The notes under the pieces are model-generated. The model was given only the letters and a program-made list of their open reading frames with translations. It had not been told where the DNA came from and did no database searches. Positions 1-8,292 of a stretch of DNA of 64,000 nucleotides are shown here, one piece after another (within the stretch, counting starts at the first letter, position 1; every line of letters begins with the position of its first letter). Source of the DNA: an uncultured Alphaproteobacteria bacterium (GTDB lineage Bacteria > Pseudomonadota > Alphaproteobacteria > Thalassobaculales > Thalassobaculaceae); assembly GCA_937776645.1 (NCBI GenBank), contig CALMRI010000024.1:19141-83140 (forward strand), in the 5' to 3' direction. The translations under genes were made by a program, and so were the position numbers.

Positions 1-2
1 GG

Positions 3-1415
3 ATCGTCGAAATCAAAACCAGCAACGAGGGATTGAATACCCGCATCGCCCAAATCATCAGCGAGCGTGATGCCCTGTTGGCAAAGCTGAATGCCGTGGA
101 AGAGCGGGCCAACCTGGTAAAAGCTGAACGCGACGAACTCGACGCCAGCATGGCCGATGCGCTGAAGCTGCTTGAGGTGAATCAGGAGACCATCAAGCTG
201 CAGCTCCGAGATCTTGAATCTCTACGCCGGGACATCGCAGCCTTGAACAGCGTCCGCGAAAGCCTCGAGGGCGAGGTCACCGAACTGGCGGCGCTGCGAA
301 ACCTGCTGGAGACACAACTCCACGAGGCCCGGCAAACCACCGATCGCGCGCAGCGGGACTTGGAAGCTCAGCTAGAATCCGCGCGTTTGACCCAGCAGGA
401 ATTATCGTCGGTTCTCGAAAAGCTTGACCTTAGTCACAAAGACCTCGCCGCTTCCGTCCGTCGGACGGCGCTGTCGGAGCGCGATGTCGCCGATGCACGC
501 GCCCTGCTCGGAACCATGCTGGCCAAGATCGCCTCGGAGCGACAACGCAGCCAGGAGCTGGAGCGGGACAAGGCGGCGCAGGCAGCAAGTATCGCGGAAA
601 TCACGGCCCTCCTCGGCGCCGCCCGGGGCCAGACGAAGATACTTACGAACAAGCTGGCCGAAGCCGACCGCCAGACCGTTCTAGTACAGCGCTCGATCGA
701 GGAACGCGACATTCGTCTCGAGGAATTGTTATCGAACTACAACCTGTCACTGGACCAGTTGACTGATGAACAAAAGGTTTCTGAGGCAGCCCGGCAGCAG
801 GTCGCGCTGCTGAACCGGCAGCTTCTTGCCCTACGCCAACAGCTCGCCGCTCTCCAGCAAGCGCTTGATGCCTCCGACGCGGCCAGCGCGGCTCAAAATG
901 TCAAAATTTTGGATCTTGGCAAACGCCTCAACAAGGCTCTGGCCACGAAGGTTCAGGAACTCGCACGGTTTCGCTCCGAGTTCTTTGGCCGCCTGCGCGA
1001 AGTCCTGAAGAACCGTCAGGACATCCAAGTCGTTGGCGATCGGTTTGTTTTTCAGTCCGAAGTGTTGTTTGAATCGGCCTCAGCAACCATCGCCGCCAAA
1101 GGCAAAAGCGAACTTCGACGATTGGCGGGCGCCCTGAACGAGATCGGGCCCAAAATCCCCAGTGCGATCCAATGGATTCTTCAAGTCGAGGGCCACACCG
1201 ATCAAATTCCAATTTCCAACGAACATTTCAGCAGCAACTGGGATCTTTCGGCGGCGCGGGCGATCTCGGTCGTGCAATTCCTGATCCGCCAAGGCGTGCC
1301 TGCCCATCGGTTGTCCGCGAGCGGTTACGGCGAGTTTCAGCCGATTGACGGCCGCCGCGACGAAATCGGAAACCGCCGCAACCGTCGTATCGAGATGAAA
1401 CTAACCCAGAGATAA
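3..1415 (+). CDS. OmpA/MotB-like peptidoglycan-binding protein with long coiled coil (5' end outside window)
   Basis: The reading frame is open to the left edge of the window, so the N-terminus is missing. The first in-window start-like codon (TTG at 33) is unlikely to be the true start. About 330 residues of Ala/Glu/Leu/Arg-rich heptad-like sequence form a long coiled coil. They are followed by a C-terminal OmpA-like domain of about 125 residues, with the motifs FQSEVLFESASA, VEGHTDQIP and NRRNRRIEM. In this family that domain binds meso-diaminopimelate in peptidoglycan. By analogy with alphaproteobacterial relatives, the missing N-terminus probably holds a membrane anchor, with the coiled coil spanning the periplasm. 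Family assignment of the C-terminal domain is firm; the cellular role is inferred. Confidence 0.85.
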   Translation: MVEIKTSNEGLNTRIAQIISERDALLAKLNAVEERANLVKAERDELDASMADALKLLEVNQETIKLQLRDLESLRRDIAALNSVRESLEGEVTELAALRNLLETQLHEARQTTDRAQRDLEAQLESARLTQQELSSVLEKLDLSHKDLAASVRRTALSERDVADARALLGTMLAKIASERQRSQELERDKAAQAASIAEITALLGAARGQTKILTNKLAEADRQTVLVQRSIEERDIRLEELLSNYNLSLDQLTDEQKVSEAARQQVALLNRQLLALRQQLAALQQALDASDAASAAQNVKILDLGKRLNKALATKVQELARFRSEFFGRLREVLKNRQDIQVVGDRFVFQSEVLFESASATIAAKGKSELRRLAGALNEIGPKIPSAIQWILQVEGHTDQIPISNEHFSSNWDLSAARAISVVQFLIRQGVPAHRLSASGYGEFQPIDGRRDEIGNRRNRRIEMKLTQR

Positions 1416-1434
1416 CGCGAGGCGCAGGGATCTG

Positions 1435-2274
1435 CTACAGCCGACCGTGCGCATAGTCCCAATAGAGTTTCCGTGCCTTTTTGTAGAGCGGGCCAGGTTG
1501 CAGCGGGCGGTCCTCGATACGGGTGATCGGCACGACCTTGGCGTGGTTGCCGGTCGACCAAATCTCATCCGCCTCCAGGAGATCTTTCGGCGTAACCACC
1601 GCTTCCTTGACGGTTTCACCGGCATCGCGGAGCAATTGGATCACCCGGCTGCGCGTTATTCCAGCAAGGAAAGTGCCATTGGGTAGCGGTGTTATCGCGA
1701 CACCGCCCTTGGCCAAAAACAAATTCGCCGTCGCCAGTTCCGCGACCATGCGGTCCGGATCGAGCACGACTGCGTTGTCGAAGCCTCTTTGTTGCGCTTC
1801 CCTGAGCGCCCTGCCAGCATTTGGATAGTGGCAAGCGGCCTTGGCATCGGTTGGCGCCTGATCTGCCGCTGGACGGCGGTAACTGGACATACAAATCCCA
1901 ATTCCCTGCGCGTCCGGCAGTGGCGCGCTGAAAATATGCAGCATGAAGCGGGTCGACTTCGGATCCGGATAGATCCAACCCTCTTCGGCCCAGAGAATCG
2001 GTTTGATATAGAGCGCCGCATCGGCGGGAAACTTGGCCACGCCCTCGCGCGCTATGCGTTCGATTTCCTGGGCGGTGATCGGCGCCTCCATCCCCATTGC
2101 AGCGGTGGAAATGATCGCCCTTTGGCAATGCTGGTCGAGATCGGGAATGGTTCCCTCGAAAGCGCGGGCGCCATCGAAGACAATGGCCCCAAGCCAGGTC
2201 GCCAATGTCGCTGGTCCCAGGACCGGCGGGTTACCCTCGATCCATTCGCCATCAAGATACACCAGCGAATCCAT
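1435..2274 (-). CDS. Class IV PLP-dependent aminotransferase, branched-chain amino acid aminotransferase-like
   Basis: The protein has about 279 residues, normal for the fold-type IV family (IlvE/DAAT/ADC lyase). The probable Schiff-base lysine lies in DAKAACHYPNA and the cofactor-binding stretch in MVAELATANLF. IlvE enzymes transfer the amino group between Leu/Ile/Val and 2-oxoglutarate in the cytoplasm. The ATG at 2274 has GGGAG just upstream and is preferred over an in-frame TTG at 2289 that lies inside that ribosome-binding sequence. The gene converges on the OmpA-like gene. A D-amino-acid or other branched-substrate specificity cannot be excluded, so no symbol is given. Confidence 0.85.
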   Translation of the reverse strand: MDSLVYLDGEWIEGNPPVLGPATLATWLGAIVFDGARAFEGTIPDLDQHCQRAIISTAAMGMEAPITAQEIERIAREGVAKFPADAALYIKPILWAEEGWIYPDPKSTRFMLHIFSAPLPDAQGIGICMSSYRRPAADQAPTDAKAACHYPNAGRALREAQQRGFDNAVVLDPDRMVAELATANLFLAKGGVAITPLPNGTFLAGITRSRVIQLLRDAGETVKEAVVTPKDLLEADEIWSTGNHAKVVPITRIEDRPLQPGPLYKKARKLYWDYAHGRL

Positions 2275-2330
2275 TCTATTTTCTCCCAAACCTTTGCGCC
2301 GGATAGAACTTCAACAAGTGATCTTAGAAC

Positions 2331-2430
2331 GCGATCGGTTTAGTCGGAACCGCGACGGGATAAAGACACAACCTTGGATCGCACTCTACCCTATTGAGTT
2401 AGAGTCAAATTCACAATTCACGCCGAGCCA
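2331..2430 (+). repeat. Dispersed intergenic repeat A, copy 1
   Basis: This intergenic block shares two conserved segments, in the same order, with 48987..49056. The left segment is GCGATCGGYTTAGTCGGAA and the right segment is AATTCACAATTCAC followed by RCCGAGCCA. The middle is about 30 bp longer in this copy. It lies in the 314-bp gap between the aminotransferase and the DUF952 gene, in which no other gene is visible. It may be a non-autonomous element or a decayed IS end; no terminal inverted repeat is clear. Confidence 0.6.
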
Positions 2431-2588
2431 CATCGTAGATCAACACTCTTTGGATCGGCTCTAGTCACGTCCCACAGCCTAGGCCCATACCCATATCCAG
2501 TCCTATAGCCAGGCACCACAGCGCATTGGTTCGCCCCGTTTCGGTGATTTTCTTTGCCCCGATCGTACCTGCGCCGTAGTGTCCAACC

Positions 2589-2942
2589 ATGACCAAACGC
2601 TGGATATATCACCTATCGCGCCACCCGGATTGGCAGCATGCCAAAACCTCCGGAGCCTATGCCGGCTCGGTCGAGGACGCTGGCGACGGCTTTCTGCATT
2701 TCTCAACCGCCAGCCAGGTTATTGAAAGCGCCCGCAAGCATCGCGCCGGCGAAACGGGGTTGGTCTTGCTGGAAGTTGATGCCAAGGCGCTAGGGGTCGA
2801 TTTGAAATGGGAAGCGTCGCGGGGCGGGCAATTGTTCCCGCATCTATATGGCGCGCTCGCGGTAAGTGCGGTCGTCGCGGAATTCGACCTTCCCCTTGGC
2901 CCCGATGGCGCCCATATCTTTCCCGAGATGAAAGACGATTGA
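2589..2942 (+). CDS. DUF952 family protein
   Basis: This is a 117-residue cytoplasmic protein of the DUF952 family. The N-terminal YHLSRHPDWQ motif and the GDGFLHFSTASQV motif are typical, and length matches the family. No enzymatic activity is established for the family; its fold is related to ADP-ribosyltransferase-like proteins. The stop lies 8 bp before pyrD, so the two genes probably share a transcript, an arrangement common in alphaproteobacteria. Start ATG 2589 gives the usual family N-terminus. Confidence 0.85.
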   Translation: MTKRWIYHLSRHPDWQHAKTSGAYAGSVEDAGDGFLHFSTASQVIESARKHRAGETGLVLLEVDAKALGVDLKWEASRGGQLFPHLYGALAVSAVVAEFDLPLGPDGAHIFPEMKDD

Positions 2943-2950
2943 ACCCAAGC

Positions 2951-4039
2951 ATGTCGTTAGCCGATCTCATGATGCCGTTGGCGCGATGCCTCGATCCTGA
3001 ACGCGCCCACCGTTTGGCGATCCAGGCGTTGCGGCTTGGCCTGGTCCCGCGCCCCAAGCGCGCCGTCAGCGACCGGATACTTCAGTCCGAGGTGTTCGGC
3101 ATCACCTTTCCCAACCCGATCGGCCTCGCCGCCGGATTCGACAAAAGCGCGGAAGTCCCGACGCAACTGTTGGGCCTTGGCTGCGGCTTCGTCGAGATCG
3201 GCACCCTGACCCCGCGCCCGCAAGCCGGCAACCCCAAGCCCAGGGTGTTCCGGCTTCCCGAGGATCAAGCGGCGATCAATCGATACGGGTTCAATAATGA
3301 TGGACTGGAGGTCGGCCTGGGCCGTCTGCGCGATCGTGACCGCAACGCCGGTATCGTTGGGATCAATGTCGGCATCAACAAGGATTCCGCTGATCAGGCC
3401 GGCGATTACGCCGAGGCGATCCGGCAGTCTGCGGCGCTCGCGGATTATCTGACAGTCAATGTATCCTCGCCCAATACACCGGGCTTGCGGGATCTGCAGG
3501 CGGCGGACCAGTTGGATGGATTGCTCGACGCCGTGGTCGAGGCCCGGGACGCGGTAACCAAGGAAACCGCCCGCCCGCCGATTCTTCTGAAGATCGCGCC
3601 CGACCTTTCAAGAGACATGGTCAGCGAAATTCTTGATATCGCCGTGGCGCGCCGCGTATCCGGCGTGATCGTCGCCAATACCACGATAACCCGTCCCGCC
3701 GGCCTCAAAAGCCAGAACAGCGGAGAAGCCGGAGGCTTGAGCGGTGCGCCGTTATTCGCGCTCTCGACCCAGGTTCTGGCCTGGGCTCATATCGCCGCCG
3801 CTGGCCGAATTGCGATCGTCGGCGCTGGTGGTGTCGACGGACCGGAAACCGCCTATGCCAAGATCCGCGCCGGCGCCAGTTTGGTGCAGCTCTACACCGC
3901 TTTGATATATAAGGGACCGGGGCTGTTCACCACGATCATCGACGGTCTTGGCGAGCGGCTTAGACGTGATGGCTATAACAACGTCGCCAATGCAGTTGGC
4001 GTCGACGCCGCCAAGTGGGCGGATGGGTCGTCCGGATGA
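2951..4039 (+). CDS. pyrD: Dihydroorotate dehydrogenase (quinone), class 2
   Basis: PyrD oxidises dihydroorotate to orotate with FMN and membrane quinone in de novo pyrimidine synthesis. The 362-residue product from ATG 2951 matches class 2 enzymes. It carries the N-terminal amphipathic helix region (residues 1-35), FPNPIGLAAGFDKSAEV at the start of the barrel, NVSSPNTPGLRDLQ holding the catalytic Ser, and late FMN-phosphate motifs around VGAGGVDGPETAYAKI. The frame stays open upstream to 2807, but that stretch overlaps DUF952 and has no family similarity. The end overlaps the ATG of the EAL relic by 4 bp. Confidence 0.96.
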   Translation: MSLADLMMPLARCLDPERAHRLAIQALRLGLVPRPKRAVSDRILQSEVFGITFPNPIGLAAGFDKSAEVPTQLLGLGCGFVEIGTLTPRPQAGNPKPRVFRLPEDQAAINRYGFNNDGLEVGLGRLRDRDRNAGIVGINVGINKDSADQAGDYAEAIRQSAALADYLTVNVSSPNTPGLRDLQAADQLDGLLDAVVEARDAVTKETARPPILLKIAPDLSRDMVSEILDIAVARRVSGVIVANTTITRPAGLKSQNSGEAGGLSGAPLFALSTQVLAWAHIAAAGRIAIVGAGGVDGPETAYAKIRAGASLVQLYTALIYKGPGLFTTIIDGLGERLRRDGYNNVANAVGVDAAKWADGSSG

Positions 4040-4456
4040 ACCGACGGAAGGAGCACGCAACGGTGTATCGGGTAGTGCTTATCGCGTTATCCGTTCTCGG
4101 CATCGGGACAGGATTGCTGGCCGATTGGCTACTTCCAGGAATCATCGGCGCCATTCCCGGATGGTCGGTGGCGGGCCTTGTGACCGCAACAGGTCTGGTC
4201 GTGGCCTCGGCTTTGCGCGAACATCGTTCCGCCAATCAGCACTATCAACTGGCCGGCGAACTTGAGGCGACCAAGCTTGACCTCGATGGCGTTCGCAGAG
4301 GAATTGGCCGGACTGCAAGACCAACTCGACGCGATTCCAGACAGCAGCGCCGTGGTCACCGTAATCTGCGTGTTGCAGGGCCTGCTGGATCTCAACATTG
4401 ATTTTGGCCAGGGCTACCTTTTTGGCGAGCCTCGTCCGAGCGCGAGTAGCTCTTGA
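4036..4456 (+). pseudogene. Relic of a membrane EAL-domain (c-di-GMP phosphodiesterase-like) gene
   Basis: The 5' part (ATG 4036) encodes MNRRKEHATVYR, then two hydrophobic segments (residues about 13-52) and the start of a coiled coil ending in LEATKLDLDG. The frame then shifts near 4290. The second frame continues the coiled coil as ELAGLQDQLDAIPDSS and runs almost directly into LDLNIDFGQGYLFGEPRP, the signature of the extreme C-terminus of EAL domains. Nearly the whole catalytic domain (over 200 residues), including the EAL motif itself, is missing. The stop overlaps the ATG of the downstream HAD gene (TGATG). I infer an internal deletion plus a frameshift in an ancestral EAL gene. The order pyrD, EAL, HAD looks ancestral. 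Confidence 0.75.
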
Positions 4457-5322
4457 TGCACAGACAAAGGGTTCTTTCCGGCATCCGCGCTATCGCCGAG
4501 CAATACGATGGATACGTATTTGACGTCTGGGGTACGGTCTATGACGGCGATCAGGTGTTTCCAGGAGTGATCGAGGCACTGCACGCCCTCAGACACCTGG
4601 GCAAGAAGGTTGCGTTTCTTTCCAACTCTCCGCAATTGCCATCCGTCGTCGCAACGCGCTTGGCCCGCATTGGGATCGACGGGTCCTGCTATGACGGCAT
4701 CGTCACCTCCGGCGGCGAGACCAATAGCCAGCTTTCCGGAATGTCCGATCCCGAGATGGAACGGTTCAGCGGGCGCGTCTACCAAACCGGCCCGGACCGG
4801 TTTCCGGACACTCTACCCAAGGACACATTCCAGGAAGTCGCGCGCATCGACGAGGCCGATTGGATTTTGAACGCCGGCCCGAACTCCCCCCCCGAGACGT
4901 TAGCCGATTATGAGGAGCGGCTGAGGATCGGCGCGGCGCGGGGCCTGCCCATGCTTTGCGCCAACCCCGACCGTACGGTTTTTCAAGGCGCCGAGCGGCA
5001 TATTTGCGCCGGCGCTTTGGCCGAGCGTTATGCGGCGCTCGGCGGTCACGTTCATCCCATCGGCAAGCCCTTTCAAGCCGTGTTCGATCGTTGTCGCGAG
5101 GTCCTCAAAATAGCCAATTCCGCGCGTTTGGTGATGATTGGAGACAACCTTGAGACCGACATCCTTGGCGCCAATCGTGCTGGCTTCGCCGCGTTGCTAA
5201 TCGCCTCGGGCGTCCACGAACTAGCCGATGCCTCTGGTGCTGTGGATGCACCGCGACTCAACAGTCTGGAAGAACAATTAGGCGCCCGGGCCGACTATGT
5301 ACTGGCAACGCTGGTGGCATGA
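4456..5322 (+). CDS. TIGR01459-type HAD-superfamily class IIA hydrolase
   Basis: The 288-residue protein matches HAD-IIA phosphatases related to NagD and pyridoxal/p-nitrophenyl phosphatases. Motif I is FDVWGTVYDGD (DxxGT), motif II is FLSNSP, and the late acidic motif is MIGDNLETDILGANRAGF. The cap residues between motifs II and III are present. The ATG at 4456 overlaps the preceding stop (TGATG), suggesting translational coupling, and is preferred over TTG 4453. The substrate is unknown; a sugar phosphate or nucleotide is likely from family knowledge. Confidence 0.88.
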   Translation: MHRQRVLSGIRAIAEQYDGYVFDVWGTVYDGDQVFPGVIEALHALRHLGKKVAFLSNSPQLPSVVATRLARIGIDGSCYDGIVTSGGETNSQLSGMSDPEMERFSGRVYQTGPDRFPDTLPKDTFQEVARIDEADWILNAGPNSPPETLADYEERLRIGAARGLPMLCANPDRTVFQGAERHICAGALAERYAALGGHVHPIGKPFQAVFDRCREVLKIANSARLVMIGDNLETDILGANRAGFAALLIASGVHELADASGAVDAPRLNSLEEQLGARADYVLATLVA

Positions 5323-5530
5323 TAGAGGGGGCCTGATCCAACGCATGCCTTAGCCCAACCCCTTACCGCCGGTTTCTAATTTTGGCCACCATAGCGCCGT
5401 TGATCCGCGGAAAAGCGTTCCAGAGAGGCTTCAAGCACACCCGGGAAGGCGACTTGCGGCGGATACGCAAAACCATTCGCCCGTCGACGCGCAAACAACC
5501 TCTAGGCATTATTTATAACGATACAAAAAT

Positions 5531-5619
5531 AGGTAAATTACAACACCCACAATGAAGATGACGAACTCGAATCGGTTCTTTTTTCATTTACCTGAGTACA
5601 AAAATTGTTGATATTCAAC
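5531..5619. promoter_or_regulatory. Possible operator region upstream of the Lrp/AsnC gene
   Basis: The gap 5323-5682 holds no gene, and its downstream half is unusually AT-rich for this window. It contains an inverted repeat AGGTAAAT (5531-5538) and ATTTACCT (5586-5593), and a short palindrome GTTGA-TAT-TCAAC (5607-5619). Lrp/AsnC proteins commonly autoregulate through palindromic AT-rich sites, so these are candidate binding sites. This is inference from position and symmetry only. Confidence 0.4.
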
Positions 5620-5682
5620 TCCTCCAGCAATGAACACGACAATTTGCGAATATTTTCCATCACACATGATCAGGGGATTGCC

Positions 5683-6189
5683 GTGAGCACGGACCCACAA
5701 CTCGATTCGGTTGGCTGGCAACTTTTGCGGGTATTGCAGGAAGACGCCCGACTGTCTTTCAGCGAACTCGGCCGCCGGGTCGGGCTGTCATCGCCAGCGG
5801 TCGCCGAACGGGTCCGCCGAATGGAGGATCACGGGCTCATCACCGGCTATCGCGCGATTCTAGACCCCACCAAACTCGGCTATCCGATCCTTGCCTTCAT
5901 TCACCTGAATATCACCGGTGAGCACCACCAGCGATTAGCCACCGTGGCCCATACCCTGAGCGAGATCATGGAATGCCACCATGTCACCGGCCAGGACAGC
6001 TATATGATCAAGGTAATCGTGTCGTCGATGGTCCATCTGGAACACGTGATCGCCCAATTGCGGCACTATGGAGAGACGACCACCTCCATCGTACTATCCT
6101 CTCCGGTTAAGGAAAAGCTGATCCATGGCGGAGCCAGCGTGCGGGTCGGCGGCCCCCTCCCTCCCCTATCCATGGTCGAAGGCAACTAA
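5683..6189 (+). CDS. Lrp/AsnC family transcriptional regulator
   Basis: This is a 168-residue DNA-binding regulator. The N-terminal winged helix-turn-helix covers residues about 8-60 (LRVLQEDARLSFSELGRRVG, then LSSPAVAERVRRME), and a C-terminal RAM/AsnC ligand-binding domain runs from GYRAILDPTKLGYP to the end. GTG 5683 is chosen because AGGGG lies 6 bp upstream; an in-frame TTG at 5605 would add 26 residues without family similarity. Family members sense amino acids and often control an adjacent gene or themselves. No obvious target gene lies beside it. Residue 168 (Asn) is followed by a normal stop. Confidence 0.9.
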   Translation: MSTDPQLDSVGWQLLRVLQEDARLSFSELGRRVGLSSPAVAERVRRMEDHGLITGYRAILDPTKLGYPILAFIHLNITGEHHQRLATVAHTLSEIMECHHVTGQDSYMIKVIVSSMVHLEHVIAQLRHYGETTTSIVLSSPVKEKLIHGGASVRVGGPLPPLSMVEGN

Positions 6190-6363
6190 TCCATCCGGCG
6201 GGCATTGCCGTAGACTCGACTTCCACTCCGCGGCAAGTCAAAACCCCACATTAGACCAAGCCTGTCCTTGACGTCCGGCGCTTGGCTACCGTATATGCCG
6301 CGCTTCGCTGGCCGACACGTGGCTGGCGATGTCAGAGATGCTTGAAAGTTGGAGGACGGGACC

Positions 6364-6657
6364 ATGGCCCGGCGCTGCTCGATTACCGGTAAAGGCGTTT
6401 TGACTGGCAACAATGTCAGTCATGCCAAAAATAGAACCCGTCGCCGGTTTCTGCCGAACCTGCAGCGGACGTCAATGATGAGCGAGGTGCTTGGTTGCCC
6501 CGTTCGCTTGCGTCTGACAACGTCGGCGATCCGCACCATCGAGCATAATGGCGGCCTCGACTCGTTCCTCAAGTCGGCCAAGAAGGCTGACCTGGGTCCT
6601 GAGGCTCGGGTAATCAAGCGCCGAATTGAAAAGGCCTCCGTCGCCGCCGCTTCTTGA
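6364..6657 (+). CDS. rpmB: 50S ribosomal protein bL28
   Basis: The 97-residue protein starts [23 protein letters not shown] and continues [12 protein letters not shown], an unmistakable alphaproteobacterial L28. Its basic C-terminus ends in [14 protein letters not shown] lies 7 bp before ATG 6364. The protein is part of the large ribosomal subunit. As in many alphaproteobacteria it stands alone, not with rpmG. Upstream (6190-6363) there is no other gene; downstream sequence turns AT-rich and then enters a transposase relic. Confidence 0.97.
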   Translation: MARRCSITGKGVLTGNNVSHAKNRTRRRFLPNLQRTSMMSEVLGCPVRLRLTTSAIRTIEHNGGLDSFLKSAKKADLGPEARVIKRRIEKASVAAAS

Positions 6658-6846
6658 GTTCGCGGCTCCCAGAACATTAAGCTTTATTTTGAAACCACCC
6701 GTCCATCGGCGCCCCACAATCGAGCTGCGACAATGCATCCGTGCGCGCATCTGAGTGCGCCGATGGCTTTGGTCGTCCGGATTTTATCGAGAAGATAGAA
6801 TCTTTAATTTATCAAAAATAACAAAAACTTATATTTAGTTCGCCCT

Positions 6847-6894
6847 GAGAAACTCCCGACCCACTGACGAGTGATGATTCCCCTGGCTGATCGC
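6847..6894 (+). repeat. Dispersed repeat B, copy 1
   Basis: This contains GAGAAACTCCCG (6847-6858) and CTGGCTGATCGC (6883-6894), separated by 24 bp. The same two 12-mers occur in the same order, directly abutting, at 41131-41154. Copy 1 lies about 70 bp upstream of the first recognisable transposase sequence, so it may mark the end of a mobile element. That link is inference. Confidence 0.4.
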
Positions 6895-6960
6895 ATATCG
6901 GAGAACACCGGGAAGCAGCCATGGTGACGTCATTTTCTGGCAGTTTCTCATGAAGCCAAA

Positions 6961-7306
6961 ACCGCAAGATCGTCGGCAAGGCAGGCACCCCGCCACGAGT
7001 TCGGCGCCAAGATTGGTATTGCCACCATCAACCGCGAAGGCCTCGTGCTGGCCGCTAAGAGCTTCGCGGACATCCCTATGATGGCGTGACCTCGGCCATC
7101 CTATCGGGAAACAAACGCGGCTTGACCCCGCAAATGAAGCGTGACCTGAAGTGAAGATCGGCCATCGAGGCCACTATCGAGCACATGAAAACCAAAGGAC
7201 AGCTTGACCGAAACTGCCTCTCCGGACACGCTGGCGACGCCCTGCTGGCCGGTGCCGGCCATAACCTGCGCCTGACCCTCAACGCCCTGGCATTTTGCTT
7301 GCCTAG
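6961..7306 (+). mobile_element. Decayed IS5-family transposase fragment
   Basis: Translated pieces match the C-terminal half of IS5-type transposases: RHEFGAKIGIATINREG, then (after a frameshift near 7078) YDGVTSAI, then SGNKRGLTPQMKRDLK, an in-frame TGA at 7152, RSAIEATIEHMKTKGQLDRN, and GAGHNLRLTLNAL. The catalytic-region segments that should sit between YDG and SGNKRG are deleted, and no 5' half is visible. The element is clearly non-functional. The rest of the 6658-7658 gap shows no gene; 7314-7640 is unremarkable non-coding sequence. Confidence 0.8.
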
Positions 7307-7658
7307 ATCCTATATGCGGCGCGACAGGCAAAGAAAATGGCAAAACCAGATACTTTACCAGGCTCGGACCGCTACCAAATATCAATCGCTTAGGCGTGGT
7401 TCAGAAAGAACCAGAGAACCCTCTCTTTCAACGAATTTCATCCGCCGCTCTCACGAACGGCAGGGCCGAAGCCTGAGGTTATCCGATGGCGCGAATGGCC
7501 CATGATACCGGAAAATGGCGATATATTACTCCTAATTTTCGCCCATAGGTTATAAGGAACGTGCTCAGGTGTAGGTCCTACCGTTCGCTAGGACGACGGG
7601 TGAGATTCTACCGGACACCAGTGTTGGCAAGTCTGGGATAACAAGGCGGAGGTCAGCC

Positions 7659-8135
7659 GTGAGCACACTCAGCAGCCACACCGATAGCCTCTTCGGAGTT
7701 CGTGGATCGACCCAGGAGATCGAAGAAAGCAGGATCCTCGCTCCAAAATTCGATAGAGACGGCTTGCTGCCCTGCGTTGTGACCAACGAAAAGGGCGGCG
7801 CGGTTTTGATGTTCGCCTATATGAACGCCGACGCATTAGCCCGCACGATCGAGACCGGCGAGGCGCATTATTGGAGCCGGTCACGCGGCGAGCTTTGGCG
7901 CAAGGGAGCAACCAGCGGCCACGTTCAAAAGGTGATCGACCTGCGAATCGACTGCGACCAGGATGCCCTATGGATGACGGTGGAACAGGTCGGCGCGGCT
8001 TGCCATGCCGGCTATCAATCCTGCTTCTATCGATCAATTGCCTTAGGTGGGGTCGTCGCGGCGGAGAGCCCAGGGCTTTCATTCGCCGAGACCGAGAAGG
8101 TTTTTGACCCGCGAACGGTCTACGGCAAGAACTAG
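7659..8135 (+). CDS. hisI: Phosphoribosyl-AMP cyclohydrolase
   Basis: HisI opens the purine ring of phosphoribosyl-AMP in histidine biosynthesis. The 158-residue protein has the hallmark metal-binding segments DCDQDALWMTVEQVG and ACHAGYQSCFYRS, plus MFAYMNADAL and AHYWSRSRGELWRKGATSGH. The start is GTG 7659, with GGAGG about 8 bp upstream. The N-terminal about 25 residues are longer than in minimal HisI proteins, which is common in alphaproteobacteria. It is not next to other his genes here; it is followed by a short ORF and a broken cytidine deaminase. Confidence 0.95.
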   Translation: MSTLSSHTDSLFGVRGSTQEIEESRILAPKFDRDGLLPCVVTNEKGGAVLMFAYMNADALARTIETGEAHYWSRSRGELWRKGATSGHVQKVIDLRIDCDQDALWMTVEQVGAACHAGYQSCFYRSIALGGVVAAESPGLSFAETEKVFDPRTVYGKN

Positions 8136-8145
8136 GAGTTGGGCT

Positions 8146-8292
8146 ATGGGTGAGACGGCCACATTCGCCGTACCGGCGATCGAGGTGCCGGATCACATCA
8201 CCGGCACCCCGGCCGGAGCCGTGCGGATGCCGGACATCCGAATCCTGGAAAACATGTCACGATTGATGCGGAACTACTTAGTGAATTACTGA
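8146..8292 (+). CDS. Small ORF of unknown function, possibly a truncated gene 5' end
   Basis: A 48-residue frame begins at ATG 8146 with AGGAG about 8 bp upstream and starts MGETATFAVPAIEVPDHITG. I do not recognise it. Its last 13 residues overlap, in another frame, the start of the cytidine deaminase relic (cat-gtc-acg at 8253). The good ribosome-binding site suggests a real translation start whose original downstream sequence was lost at a junction near 8250. Alternatively it is non-functional. Confidence 0.35.
   Translation: MGETATFAVPAIEVPDHITGTPAGAVRMPDIRILENMSRLMRNYLVNY

Noticed and set aside
2807..2950. Longer N-terminus for pyrD
   Set aside because: It overlaps the DUF952 gene in another frame; the DHODH homology starts at ATG 2951.
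7307..7505. Continuation of the transposase frame
   Set aside because: Beyond NLRLTLNAL there is no transposase similarity, and the basic composition suggests non-coding DNA.
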